Source: Clostridia bacterium
GTDB taxonomy: Bacteria > Bacillota > Clostridia > Oscillospirales > Acutalibacteraceae
Length of the DNA stretch: 64,000 bases
NCBI GenBank assembly: GCA_017471765.1
Contig: JAFURT010000015.1
Coordinates: 1 to 64,000 of the forward strand
Direction: 5' to 3'
Shown: one piece after another, positions 32,877-41,324 of the stretch
How the letters are laid out: each line of letters opens with the position of its first letter
Position numbering within the stretch: position 1 is the stretch's first letter
Translations under genes and position numbers: made by a program
Notes under the pieces: model-generated
Seen by the model: the letters and a program-made list of their open reading frames with translations, nothing else
Told to the model about the DNA's origin: nothing
Databases searched by the model: none

Positions 32877-34559
32877 ATGGATTTTTTCCAAACTTCAAAA
32901 CTGGCCCTGTACGTGACCTATGCCTTTGAGGCAGGCGGCCCTTGCGGTTGCTATCCCGACGGCAGCCTTCCCGGAAGCTTTAAGGAGATCGTGGACGGCT
33001 TCAATGCGGAATCCTTTGCAGAGGACTGTGCCGAAATCGGGGTGGATTATGTCAATTTCACCGCCTATCACGCCAATATGTATGTGCTGTATCCCAGCGC
33101 TTATCTGGACGAAAACCTGCCGGGGCATTCGGCCTATCGGGATGTCATCCGGGATCTGATCGATGCTCTGCATAAGCGGAATATCAAGCTTCAGCTGTAC
33201 ATTCATGCCACCATCGGCGACACGATGAAGGAGGAAGACCGTACCCGGCTGGGGTATCACGATTCCACCGGTGGATACAAGCGCTGGAATGATTTTGTCA
33301 ACGGCTTTTTCACTGAGCTGGTACAGCGGTATGGCACGGATATTGATTCCTACTATTTCGATATGATTTTTGACAAGCCCTTCCTCACCATGATTGATTT
33401 CAAGCGGCTGTATAACACCGTGAAGTCGGTCAATCCGGACGTGGTCGTGGTGGGCAACGGCGAGGCCAACGATGCGGTGGATTACGGCTCCCGTGAGGAC
33501 GGCCTGGCCGATTTCACCGACGCCGATAAGTGGGCGGTGTATCCCACGCAGACGGTGGTGCGCCTGTCTGATTGGTGGTGGTCCACCCGCCCCAACACGG
33601 TGGAGGATGCGACTAAGTGCTCGGCAGACCACCTGTTCCGGCTGCTGGTGTTGACCTGCGGTGCCAATACCGAGGGCGGCGGTCTGGCGTTGGGAGCTTC
33701 TCCCTATGCAGGCGGCGGCTTTGAACCCAGGGTAAAGGAGACCATGCTGGAGCTGGCGGAGATGATTCGCCCCATTGAGGAATCTATCAAAAACACCTTG
33801 CCCAGCAAGAGTTATATCACGCCCTCCGGTATTAAAATTCCGGAATTGCCCCAGGGCATTACGGCGACCACCTCGGTGGATAGAACGAAGGAATATATCC
33901 ACGTACTGTGTCCGCCGGCCGATAACCGGCTGGATTTGCCGTTGCCGCTGGATGGAAAGACCTTCCTGTCTGCCACCATGTTGCGTACCGGTCAGCCGGC
34001 AGAGTTGACGGTGGATGCCGAAGGCGTGCACATTGTTGTGCCGGCCGGGTGGGATGCCTATGACACGGTGATTAAGCTGGATTGTATCCCTGCCGCCCCG
34101 GCGGAGATTGACTATGTGGCGTTGCCGCAGACCAGTCTGCAGGTGGCCTCTTCGTCGCCGACAGTGGCCGGCTGTGGCCCGGAGAAGGCGATTGACGGCA
34201 ACCCCAACAGCATCTGGTGGACCTCCGGCGATGTGATGGGACAGATCACCTTGGAACTGGATGACGTGTACGATGTGTGCCGTGTCCGGGTGCTTCCCCG
34301 GCAGGATGGGGAGGGTGTCAAACTGTGCACCCATATTTCTCTGTATGCCATTTATGTCAGCGAGGACGGTGAGCACTTCACCCCGGTGGCTTCCGGCGAA
34401 TGGAAGCGGTCGCTGACCGAAAAGCAGGCGGTATTCCCGCCGGTAAAGGCCAAGTATGTCCGTATCACCTCCGGCCCCAACTGGTTGCCTGCCGATTGGC
34501 GGATCTTCCCGGTGTCCTCCTCCTCTGCGGCCGGCATCTTTGTGGATGTGAAGAAATAA
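32877..34559 (+). CDS. GH29-like glycosidase with C-terminal F5/8C-type domain, cytoplasmic
   Basis: A 560-residue protein, start ATG at 32877 (MDFFQTSK) after AAGGAG. The N-terminal 310 residues form a barrel like alpha-L-fucosidases (GH29): EIGVDYVNFTAYHANMYVLY, RDVIRDLIDALHKRNIKLQL, and YYFDMIFDKP, in which D162 is the candidate nucleophile. A beta domain follows, then a discoidin/F5-8C-like domain from about 420 (SSPTVAGCGPEKAIDGNPNS and YVRITSGPNW). The general acid cannot be named. There is no signal peptide, unlike its neighbours, so it would act on imported sugars. Fucosidase is the best guess; another GH29-related specificity is possible. Confidence 0.65.
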   Translation: MDFFQTSKLALYVTYAFEAGGPCGCYPDGSLPGSFKEIVDGFNAESFAEDCAEIGVDYVNFTAYHANMYVLYPSAYLDENLPGHSAYRDVIRDLIDALHKRNIKLQLYIHATIGDTMKEEDRTRLGYHDSTGGYKRWNDFVNGFFTELVQRYGTDIDSYYFDMIFDKPFLTMIDFKRLYNTVKSVNPDVVVVGNGEANDAVDYGSREDGLADFTDADKWAVYPTQTVVRLSDWWWSTRPNTVEDATKCSADHLFRLLVLTCGANTEGGGLALGASPYAGGGFEPRVKETMLELAEMIRPIEESIKNTLPSKSYITPSGIKIPELPQGITATTSVDRTKEYIHVLCPPADNRLDLPLPLDGKTFLSATMLRTGQPAELTVDAEGVHIVVPAGWDAYDTVIKLDCIPAAPAEIDYVALPQTSLQVASSSPTVAGCGPEKAIDGNPNSIWWTSGDVMGQITLELDDVYDVCRVRVLPRQDGEGVKLCTHISLYAIYVSEDGEHFTPVASGEWKRSLTEKQAVFPPVKAKYVRITSGPNWLPADWRIFPVSSSSAAGIFVDVKK

Positions 34560-34604
34560 TCTGCATGCCGGATGAATTGTTTTCATGAAAGGGGCAGAAA
34601 AAGT

Positions 34605-36122
34605 GTGGCAAAAAGCGTTTGGCATCGTTTGGTGGCACTGGGTACGGCGGCGGTCATGTTACTGACAGTATGCGCCGGCTGTACCGGTGAGGATAAGCCT
34701 GATTCTGATGTCGAAAGCACCGACAATCGGACAGATTACAGTAAGTATATCGAGGTTTCTGTGGAACAGTTCAGTAAAAATCGGGGGGAATGGGACGTGG
34801 ACAGTATTTTGTTATCCAATATATTTACCGACGGCGTGGTGCTACAGCGTGAGCAGGGCATCCGTGTGTTCGGCGAGGCGCCCAACGGCCAGCCGGTGAC
34901 GGTGGCGCTGGGTGAGGATACGGTTACCGTTACCGCTGATGCGGAGAACGGTGGCTTTATCGCCACCCTGCCGCCTCGCAAGGCGGCGACCGGTCTGACA
35001 CTGACCGTCACCAGCGGTGAGGAAACGGTCACGGTGAAGGATGTATGCGTTGGGGATGTGTTCCTGTGCGGTGGCCAGTCCAATATGCAGCTGACCATGG
35101 ACGATACCGAGTGGTATGGGGATTTTTACCTTTCCCAGTTTAAGGATTATCAGGATGACCCTCTGCTTCGTCAGTATCTGGTGGAGTTTGGGGCCAGTAC
35201 CACGCCGCAGTTGGACAGCATCTCCGTCGGTTGGGTGGAAGCCAAAGCCGAAACCTTCAAAAAATTTGCTCCGCTGGCCTATCTGTTTGCCTGCCAGCTG
35301 CGGCAGCGCGAGGGGGATATCCCGGTGGGTCTGGTTATGTGCTCTGCCGGCGGCTCCGCCATTCAGTTATGGATGCCGGAAGCAGATCAGGTGTCTGACG
35401 GTGACAGCGACAGCCAGTTCTACAGCCAGAGAGCGCAGTTGTATAACAACATGGTCGCTCCTCTTATGCCGTATACCGTGTCTGCCGTCCTGTGGTATCA
35501 GGGTTGCGCTAACGCTACCTATGACAAAGAAGGGGTATACGAGCTGTTACTGGAACGCCTGATTAGCAGTTGGCGGCGAGAGCTGTACAGCGATACAGTG
35601 CCCTTCTATGTTATCGAGCTGGCCGGCTGGAATGACCGGCGTTTTGTCACTCTGCGGCAGAATCAGCGGACGGTGAGCGATAAGCTGGACAATGTGTTCC
35701 TGATTGCCAACTACGACCTGGGCCACCCCAGCAATATCCACCCCACCACCAAGGATGTGTTAGCGGTGCGTTTGGCAAACGCCTACCGGGCTACACGCTG
35801 GTATGAGGCGTGCGAATGGCAGGCGCCTCGGTTGGATACAGTGGCAGTGGCTGACGGCAAGGCAACCGTGACCTTTACCTATGTCTACGACGGGCTGAAG
35901 GAGGAGCAGGCGCTTAATGGCTTTGCGGTGTGTGATGAAAACGGTGCGTGGTACGACGCTCAGGCTACGGTTTCCGGCAAAGATACGGTGACGGTGTGGT
36001 GTGATGAGGTGGCTACCCCCACCGGTGTAAAATATGCACAGCTGGGCTATTTGGCTGATGTAAACGCTTACAATAGCGCAGATTTACCTGTTCTGCCCTT
36101 TATTTGGCAGGAAGAAAAGTAA
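34605..36122 (+). CDS. Sialate O-acetylesterase-like SGNH lipoprotein
   Basis: A 505-residue surface lipoprotein. A GTG start at 34605 is chosen because AAAGGGG lies 10 bp upstream and it leads straight into the signal VALGTAAVMLLTVCAGC; the in-frame ATG at 34572 has no ribosome site. The mature protein has a beta domain (LPPRKAATGLTLTV) and then the SGNH hydrolase: GGQSNMQ with the nucleophile Ser, CSAGGSAIQLW, WYQGCANA and, in the last block, SNIHPTTKDV with the catalytic His. Family members I recall have NDIHP there, so the Asp position reads Asn. The enzyme would remove O-acetyl groups from sialic acid or other sugars. A terminator follows. Confidence 0.8.
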   Translation: MAKSVWHRLVALGTAAVMLLTVCAGCTGEDKPDSDVESTDNRTDYSKYIEVSVEQFSKNRGEWDVDSILLSNIFTDGVVLQREQGIRVFGEAPNGQPVTVALGEDTVTVTADAENGGFIATLPPRKAATGLTLTVTSGEETVTVKDVCVGDVFLCGGQSNMQLTMDDTEWYGDFYLSQFKDYQDDPLLRQYLVEFGASTTPQLDSISVGWVEAKAETFKKFAPLAYLFACQLRQREGDIPVGLVMCSAGGSAIQLWMPEADQVSDGDSDSQFYSQRAQLYNNMVAPLMPYTVSAVLWYQGCANATYDKEGVYELLLERLISSWRRELYSDTVPFYVIELAGWNDRRFVTLRQNQRTVSDKLDNVFLIANYDLGHPSNIHPTTKDVLAVRLANAYRATRWYEACEWQAPRLDTVAVADGKATVTFTYVYDGLKEEQALNGFAVCDENGAWYDAQATVSGKDTVTVWCDEVATPTGVKYAQLGYLADVNAYNSADLPVLPFIWQEEK

Positions 36123-36150
36123 TGGCGTTTCGGGTTTTCCCCTTTTCTAT

Positions 36151-36197
36151 GCAGGCGGTTGGTACCAGCAGGTATCAGCCGCCTGCAATTTTTATTT
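36151..36197 (+). terminator. Terminator ending the glycan array
   Basis: A 16-bp imperfect stem (36151-36166 with 36171-36186, core GCAGGCGG/CCGCCTGC, loop AGCA) is followed by AATTTTTATTTTTC. Confidence 0.85.
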
Positions 36198-36212
36198 TTC
36201 GGTGTTTTTCTC

Positions 36213-36241
36213 TTGCATTTGCCGGCAGGGTGTGGTATGCT
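36213..36241 (+). promoter_or_regulatory. Promoter of proBAC
   Basis: TTGCAT (36213-36218), a 17-bp spacer and TATGCT (36236-36241) lie 49 bp before the proB start. The short leader leaves no room for a riboswitch or T-box. Confidence 0.7.
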
Positions 36242-36289
36242 TTACTGTAATAAAGTTAAAAACTGCTCTTTTGGTAAGGAGAGATTGTT

Positions 36290-37060
36290 ATGCGTATCGT
36301 TGTTAAGGTAGGCACCTCCACGCTGGCTCATGCCACGGGGATGCTGAACATCCGTCGGGTAGAAAAGCTGTGCCAGGTGATGAGTGACCTGAAGAATGCC
36401 GGCCACCAGCTGGTGCTGGTCTCCTCCGGTGCTATCGGCATGGGAGTAGGCAAGTTGTCTTTGCCCGGTCGGCCGGCGGATATTCCCACCAAGCAGGCGG
36501 CCGCCGCCGTGGGGCAGTGCGAGCTGATGTACACCTATGACAAGCTGTTCACTGAGCACAACCATACGGTGGCCCAGATTCTGATTACCGGCGCTGACCT
36601 GCAGAATGACGAGCGCCGGCATAATTTCCACAATACGCTGTACCGCCTGCTGGAGCTGGGGGCCCTCCCCATCATCAACGAGAATGACTCGGTAGCCACG
36701 GAAGAAATCGTCATTGGCGACAACGATACGCTGGGTGCCATTGTAGCTACCAATGTGGGAGCTGATTTGCTGATTTTGCTGTCGGATATCGATGGTCTGT
36801 ACACCGCAGACCCCCATACCGACCCCACGGCCCGTCTACTGACGGTGGTGGAAGCCATCACGCCGGAGATTGAGGCTATGACCGGGGGCGCCGGGAGCAA
36901 GCTGGGCACCGGCGGCATGCAGACGAAGATTCACGCCGCCACCATTGCCATGGAGGCCGGCATCCCCATGGTGATTGCCAATGGGCAGGACCCGGCGGTG
37001 CTGTATGATATCGTGGAGGGACGCCCGGTGGGCACCCGCTTTGCCGCAAAGGGGGAGTGA
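36290..37060 (+). CDS. proB: Glutamate 5-kinase
   Basis: A 256-residue amino acid kinase that phosphorylates L-glutamate to gamma-glutamyl phosphate, the first step of proline synthesis. The N-terminus MRIVVKVGTSTLA is the ATP-phosphate loop; LVSSGAIGMG, INENDSV and LLSDIDGLYTADP are the substrate and nucleotide blocks; GTGGMQTK(I)HAA is the C-terminal kinase signature. It lacks the PUA domain of the 367-residue E. coli enzyme, as many Firmicutes versions do, so any proline feedback must act at the kinase domain. It is 3 bp before proA. Confidence 0.97.
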   Translation: MRIVVKVGTSTLAHATGMLNIRRVEKLCQVMSDLKNAGHQLVLVSSGAIGMGVGKLSLPGRPADIPTKQAAAAVGQCELMYTYDKLFTEHNHTVAQILITGADLQNDERRHNFHNTLYRLLELGALPIINENDSVATEEIVIGDNDTLGAIVATNVGADLLILLSDIDGLYTADPHTDPTARLLTVVEAITPEIEAMTGGAGSKLGTGGMQTKIHAATIAMEAGIPMVIANGQDPAVLYDIVEGRPVGTRFAAKGE

Positions 37061-37063
37061 GCC

Positions 37064-38308
37064 GTGACCACACTGGAGATTTTACAACGGGCCAAGGCGG
37101 CCACAGCCACGCTGGCTATGCTGACAACCGAGAAGAAAAACGCCGCCCTGCTGGCGATGGCGGATGCCCTGGAAGCGGCTATTCCGGCGATATTAGAGGC
37201 AAATGAAGTGGATATGGCGCTGGCAAAAGACTCCATCAGTTCGGTGATGCTGGACCGGCTGGCCTTGACCGAGAGCCGCATTGAGGCAATGGCAGAGGGC
37301 ATCCGGCAGGTAGCGGCACTCCCCGACCCGGTGGGGCGGGTGCTGGAGGAGAGTACCCGGGCAGACGGACTGTGCATCTGCAAGGTGTCTGTCCCCGTGG
37401 GTGTGGTAGCCATCATCTATGAAAGCCGCCCCAATGTCACCAGCGATGCCGCCGCCCTGGCGGTGAAAAGCGGCAACGTGTGCGTCCTGCGTGGCGGCAA
37501 GGAGGCCTACCGCAGTGCGGCGGCTATCGTGACCGCCCTGCGGCAGGGATTAGCTGACGCCGGGCTCACCCCGAATATGGTCAATCTGATCGAGGATACC
37601 ACCCGGCAGAGCGCCAACGAGCTGATGCGGGCGGATGCCTATGTGGATATGCTCATCCCTCGTGGGGGTGCAGGCCTTATCCGGGCCTGCGTGGAGAATG
37701 CCACCGTGCCCTGCATCCAGACCGGCACCGGTATCTGCCACATCTATGTGGATAAGGCCGCTGATATTGACCGGGCGCTGGCCATCGTGGACAATGCCAA
37801 GATGAGCCGCCCCTCGGTGTGCAACGCCTGCGAGGTGTGTCTGGTGCATGAGGCCATCGCTCCTACCTTCCTGCCTCGGCTGAAAGCCCGGCTGTGCGAG
37901 GGCCGGGAGCAGACTGCCGAACTGCGGCTGGATGAGAAGGCGGCGGCTGTCATCCAGGGGACGCCTGCGGGAGAGCAGGATTTTGACACGGAGTTTCTGG
38001 ATTATATCCTGGCCATCCGGGTGGTGGCCGATGTGGAGGAGGCAATCGCCCATATCGCCGCCCATTCCACCCACCACAGCGAGGCCATTATCACCGCCGA
38101 TGAGGCCACAGCGGCCAGATTTACGGCGGCGGTGGACAGTGCGGCGGTGTATGTCAACGCCTCCACCCGGTTTACCGATGGCGGCGAATTTGGGCTGGGG
38201 TGCGAGATGGGCATCTCCACCCAGAAGCTACACGCCCGGGGCCCCATGGGGCTGGCAGAGCTAACCACCTACAAGTACATTATCACAGGAGAGGGGCATA
38301 TACGATGA
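37064..38308 (+). CDS. proA: Gamma-glutamyl phosphate reductase
   Basis: A 414-residue NADPH-dependent reductase that makes glutamate-5-semialdehyde in proline synthesis. It begins with GTG at 37064 after AAGGGGGAG. Family blocks are [27 protein letters not shown], the catalytic Cys in [12 protein letters not shown], and [19 protein letters not shown] near the end. Length is normal (E. coli 417). Its stop overlaps the proC start (ATGA), so the three steps are translationally linked. Confidence 0.97.
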   Translation: MTTLEILQRAKAATATLAMLTTEKKNAALLAMADALEAAIPAILEANEVDMALAKDSISSVMLDRLALTESRIEAMAEGIRQVAALPDPVGRVLEESTRADGLCICKVSVPVGVVAIIYESRPNVTSDAAALAVKSGNVCVLRGGKEAYRSAAAIVTALRQGLADAGLTPNMVNLIEDTTRQSANELMRADAYVDMLIPRGGAGLIRACVENATVPCIQTGTGICHIYVDKAADIDRALAIVDNAKMSRPSVCNACEVCLVHEAIAPTFLPRLKARLCEGREQTAELRLDEKAAAVIQGTPAGEQDFDTEFLDYILAIRVVADVEEAIAHIAAHSTHHSEAIITADEATAARFTAAVDSAAVYVNASTRFTDGGEFGLGCEMGISTQKLHARGPMGLAELTTYKYIITGEGHIR

Positions 38309-39105
38309 AAATTGGCTTTATCGGCACCGGCAACATGGGCGGTGCTTTGGCTAAGGCAGTGGCGGCCGCCCTGGGCGGCGAGTGCCTGTACCTGGCGGAT
38401 GCTAATGTAGAGAAAGCGGCGGCGCTGGCCGGTGCGCTGGGGGCGTCGCTGGTGAACAACGACTATGTGGCGGCGGAATGTGACTTTGTATTTCTGGGGG
38501 TCAAGCCCCAGATGCTGGAGGCACTGCTGGCCGAACTGACACCCACCCTGGCCCAGCGGGAGATGGCGCCGGTGCTGGTGAGCATGGCCGCCGGTGTGTC
38601 CATCGATAAAGTAGCGGCATGGATAGGGGTAGAGTGCCCCATCATCCGCATCATGCCCAATACCCCTGTTGCGGTGGGGGAGGGTACGGTGCTGTATAGC
38701 CTGTCTCCCTCGGTAACGGAGGCAGAGCGGGAGGTTTTCTGCGCAGTGCTGTCCGCTGCCGGACGGCTGTGCCGGATGCCGGAGAAACTGCTGGATGCCG
38801 GTACGGCGGTGTCCGGGTGCGGCCCGGCCTTTGTGTGCCTGTTTATTGAGGCACTGGCCGACGGTGGCGTGGAGTGCGGCCTGCCCCGTCAGCAGGCGAT
38901 GGAGCTGGCTGTACAGACGGTGCTGGGTACCGCCCGCCAGTTACAGGCGACGGAGAGCCACCCCGGTGCGCTGAAGGATGGGGTGTGCTCCCCCGGTGGT
39001 TCCACCATCGCCGGCGTGCACGCCCTGGAGGCTGGCGGCTTCCGGTCGCTGGCCATGGATGCGGTGTGTGCCGCCTATGAACGCACGCAGGAACTGGGGA
39101 AATGA
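38305..39105 (+). CDS. proC: Pyrroline-5-carboxylate reductase
   Basis: A 266-residue reductase for the last step of proline synthesis. [15 protein letters not shown] is the Rossmann dinucleotide-binding start; [15 protein letters not shown] is the central signature; SGCGPAFV and [18 protein letters not shown] are the C-terminal substrate-side motifs. The start at 38305 overlaps proA by 4 bp; AGGAGAGGGG lies upstream. An earlier in-frame ATG at 38200 would add 35 residues that match no family and is rejected. Confidence 0.97.
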   Translation: MKIGFIGTGNMGGALAKAVAAALGGECLYLADANVEKAAALAGALGASLVNNDYVAAECDFVFLGVKPQMLEALLAELTPTLAQREMAPVLVSMAAGVSIDKVAAWIGVECPIIRIMPNTPVAVGEGTVLYSLSPSVTEAEREVFCAVLSAAGRLCRMPEKLLDAGTAVSGCGPAFVCLFIEALADGGVECGLPRQQAMELAVQTVLGTARQLQATESHPGALKDGVCSPGGSTIAGVHALEAGGFRSLAMDAVCAAYERTQELGK

Positions 39106-39242
39106 GGTCGCTGAAGGAGCGGCGAAGCCCAAAGATACACAAGCGATTTACACTAAAAATGTTGTCTATGCAGAAAATGCTCCCCGACCAACCCCAGCAG
39201 ATCGAACGGCTTTTGGATATCCTGCGAGCGTATGAGCGATAG
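39102..39242 (+). CDS. Possible small protein coupled to proC
   Basis: A 46-codon ORF starts ATGA-overlapping the proC stop (ATG 39102) and ends TAG at 39242, 4 bp before the operon terminator. The product is basic at first ([16 protein letters not shown]) and then helix-like (QQIERLLDILRAYER). GGGG precedes the ATG closely. No family is recognised; it may be chance. Confidence 0.3.
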   Translation: MRSLKERRSPKIHKRFTLKMLSMQKMLPDQPQQIERLLDILRAYER

Positions 39243-39246
39243 AGAA

Positions 39247-39283
39247 ACCAGCGGAGAGGCCCTCGGGCCTCTCCGCTGGTTTT
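39247..39283 (+). terminator. Terminator of the proBAC operon
   Basis: A perfect 15-bp stem (39247-39261 with 39266-39280, core GCGGAGAGGCC) and loop CTCG are followed by TTTAC with the stem's own GGTTTT edge. Confidence 0.85.
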
Positions 39284-39321
39284 ACTTCAGGGCTCTTCCA
39301 GGCAAATCGGGAAAATGCCCC

Positions 39322-39357
39322 TTGACAAGCATAATACTTCGTGATATGATGTATTAT
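39322..39357 (+). promoter_or_regulatory. padR promoter with overlapping palindrome (probable operator)
   Basis: TTGACA (39322-39327), 17 bp and TATGAT (39345-39350) form a near-consensus promoter. ATAATAC (39331-39337) and GTATTAT (39351-39357) form a perfect inverted repeat enclosing the -10 box, a position well suited for autorepression by the PadR protein encoded directly after it. Confidence 0.75.
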
Positions 39358-39374
39358 GTGAGGGGAGGTATTGT

Positions 39375-39692
39375 ATGGATGTTCAGTTGAAGCGGGGTAT
39401 GTTGGATGTGTGTGTGCTGGCGGCTATCAAGGATGGGGAGTCATACGGCTACAAGATTATCAAAGACATGAAGCCGTATATCGATATGTCCGAGTCCACC
39501 CTCTACACCATCCTGAAGCGGCTGGAATCAGCCGCTATGCTGACCGTACGCACGGCAGAGCATGGTGGCCGATTGCGAAAATATTACCATATTACCGATG
39601 AAGGGCTGAGGCGCATTGAGAGCTTTAAGGCCGAGTGGGAAGAGCTCCTGGCTATCTATCGGTTTGTCACAAAGGAGGATGACCATGTGTAA
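39375..39692 (+). CDS. PadR-family transcriptional regulator
   Basis: A 105-residue winged-helix repressor. The N-terminal part, LKRGMLDVCVLAAI and YGYKIIKDM, then STLYTILKRLE as the recognition region and GGRLRKYYHITDEG as the wing, are classic for short PadR (subfamily 2) proteins. It usually dimerises and responds to drugs or envelope signals. It overlaps the DUF1700 gene by 8 bp and heads a three-gene operon of a type common in Firmicutes. GGGGAGG lies 6 bp before its ATG. Confidence 0.93.
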   Translation: MDVQLKRGMLDVCVLAAIKDGESYGYKIIKDMKPYIDMSESTLYTILKRLESAAMLTVRTAEHGGRLRKYYHITDEGLRRIESFKAEWEELLAIYRFVTKEDDHV

Positions 39693-40299
39693 GCAAACAT
39701 TTCTTGCGGCGTTACGGCAGGGGCTGGCCGGCTTGCCGCAGAACAATATTGAGGAATGGTTACTGTTTTACAGCGAGATGATCGACGACCGTATGGAGGA
39801 CGGCCTTTCGGAAAAGGAGGCGGTTGCCGCTATGGGGCCGGCAGAGGAGGTCGCCGCCCTGATTATAGAGGAGTTTCCTCTGGCCAAGCTCGTCCGGGAG
39901 CGAGTAAAGCCGAAGCGCGCCATGCCGGCTTGGGGAATCGTGCTGTTGGTGCTGGGCTCTCCGGTATGGTTTTTTCTCCTGGTGGCGGCCGCCGCTGTTC
40001 TGCTTTCCCTCTACATCAGCCTATGGGCGGTGGTTATCTCGCTGTGGGCTACGGGTGCCGCCTTGGTAGGGGGCGCCTTTGGCGGCGTAGTGGCCGCTGT
40101 GGTGTTGATGCTTCAGGGCAATGTTTTGACCGCCCTGGCTATGCTGGGTGCCGGTCTCTTTTTGGCCGGACTGTCCATTTTCTTGTCTTTCGGCTGTAAA
40201 GCGGCTTCCCGGGGCGCTGTATTACTGGTGAAAAAGGCTGTTTCCGGCACAAAAAGCCTGTTAATGGGAAAGGAGCGAGCAGGATGCGCAAAGCAATGA
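39685..40299 (+). CDS. DUF1700-family membrane protein
   Basis: A 204-residue protein. The start at 39685 (MCKQTFLAALR) follows AAAGGAGGA. The cytoplasmic N-terminus, about residues 1-70, holds the helical DUF1700 pattern LRQGLAGLPQNNIEEWLLFYSEMI and DGLSEKEAVAAMG. Three to four membrane helices follow (GIVLLVLGSPVWFFLLVAA onward). It probably senses or transduces an envelope signal with PadR. It overlaps both neighbours (8 and 16 bp). Function is not established for the family. Confidence 0.85.
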   Translation: MCKQTFLAALRQGLAGLPQNNIEEWLLFYSEMIDDRMEDGLSEKEAVAAMGPAEEVAALIIEEFPLAKLVRERVKPKRAMPAWGIVLLVLGSPVWFFLLVAAAAVLLSLYISLWAVVISLWATGAALVGGAFGGVVAAVVLMLQGNVLTALAMLGAGLFLAGLSIFLSFGCKAASRGAVLLVKKAVSGTKSLLMGKERAGCAKQ

Positions 40300-41237
40300 T
40301 TATCGCTACGGTTTTAGTGGTGGTGGGGCTTATTCTTTTTGCCGGGGCGATGACCGCTAACGGCTGGGATTTTACCAAACTCAGCACCGTAAGCCCTGTG
40401 ACGAATAGCTACGAGGTAAGCGGCTTTGACAAAATCTCTATTGACATAGACACCGCAGAGCTGGTGTTTGTGCCTACCGACGAGGCGGTTTGCCGGGTGG
40501 TGTGTTATGAGCAGGAGAAGGTACAGCATACCGTTACGGTGCAGGATGGAACGCTCTGTATCAGCAGGGTGGATACCCGGAAATGGTATGAGCATATTGG
40601 CATTTTCTTTGATGAGTTCCGGGTGACAGTGAGTCTGCCGAAGACGGTGTATGCCGCCCTTAAGATCGATACCCATACAGGCAATGTGACCATCCCCCAG
40701 GGTCTTACCTTTGGTGTACTGGAGGTAAAAGGGAGCACGGCGGATGTGAGCTGTCTGGCGGCTGTTTCGGAGCGTCTGTCCATTGTGACGAGTACAGGCG
40801 ACATTCTGGTGGACGGCCTGACGGTGGACGAGGTGGCATTGTCCACCACTACCGGAAATGTTCGTATGCAGTCCACGGAGGTCAAGGGCCGTGTGGATGT
40901 TGAGGTTAATACCGGTGATGTCCGGCTGACGAAGGTGGCCTGCGAGACACTTGAGGTGGACAGCGATACAGGAAAGCAGTGGCTGAAGGATGTGGTTGTC
41001 TCCGGGGCGCTTTCGCTGGAGAGCGATACGGGGGATGTGCGGCTGACCGGCTGTGATGGGGCGCAGATTACCATTGAGACCGATACCGGGGACGTGACCG
41101 GCACTCTGCTGACCGATAAGGTGTTCATCACCGAGACCTCCACCGGCCGGATTCAGGTGCCTAAAACTACCACCGGCGGCCGGTGCGAGATTACCACCTC
41201 CACCGGAGATATTAGCATTACGATTCAGCCCGCCTGA
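40284..41237 (+). CDS. DUF4097-family beta-repeat protein (adhesin-like fold), membrane-anchored
   Basis: A 317-residue protein with one N-terminal membrane helix (MIIATVLVVVGLILFAG) and an external beta-helix-like DUF4097 domain. The domain consists of repeated short strands with the recurring TGD/TGN turn: THTGNVTIP, TSTGDILVDG, TTTGNVRMQ, VNTGDVRL, SDTGDVRL, TDTGDVTG, TSTGDISI. It is the usual third member of PadR-DUF1700-DUF4097 operons. The role is probably at the cell envelope. Its start overlaps the preceding gene by 16 bp, within AGGAGCGAGCAGG. Confidence 0.88.
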   Translation: MRKAMIIATVLVVVGLILFAGAMTANGWDFTKLSTVSPVTNSYEVSGFDKISIDIDTAELVFVPTDEAVCRVVCYEQEKVQHTVTVQDGTLCISRVDTRKWYEHIGIFFDEFRVTVSLPKTVYAALKIDTHTGNVTIPQGLTFGVLEVKGSTADVSCLAAVSERLSIVTSTGDILVDGLTVDEVALSTTTGNVRMQSTEVKGRVDVEVNTGDVRLTKVACETLEVDSDTGKQWLKDVVVSGALSLESDTGDVRLTGCDGAQITIETDTGDVTGTLLTDKVFITETSTGRIQVPKTTTGGRCEITTSTGDISITIQPA

Positions 41238-41324
41238 ACGATTAGTCTGCTGTTAAAAAGGCTGGACAAATGGCACGAGATAGGATGAACCAGAGAGGAT
41301 AACCAACAAGAAAGGACCATCTAT

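Noticed and set aside
34572-34604. ATG at 34572 as the esterase start
   Set aside because: No ribosome site precedes it, while GTG at 34605 has AAAGGGG and directly begins the lipoprotein signal.
36242-36289. Riboswitch or T-box before proB
   Set aside because: The promoter leaves only about 45 bp of leader, too short for a known proline-responsive element.
38200-38304. Longer N-terminus for proC
   Set aside because: The added 35 residues overlap proA and precede the conserved [13 protein letters not shown] start, which has AGGAGAGGGG before it.
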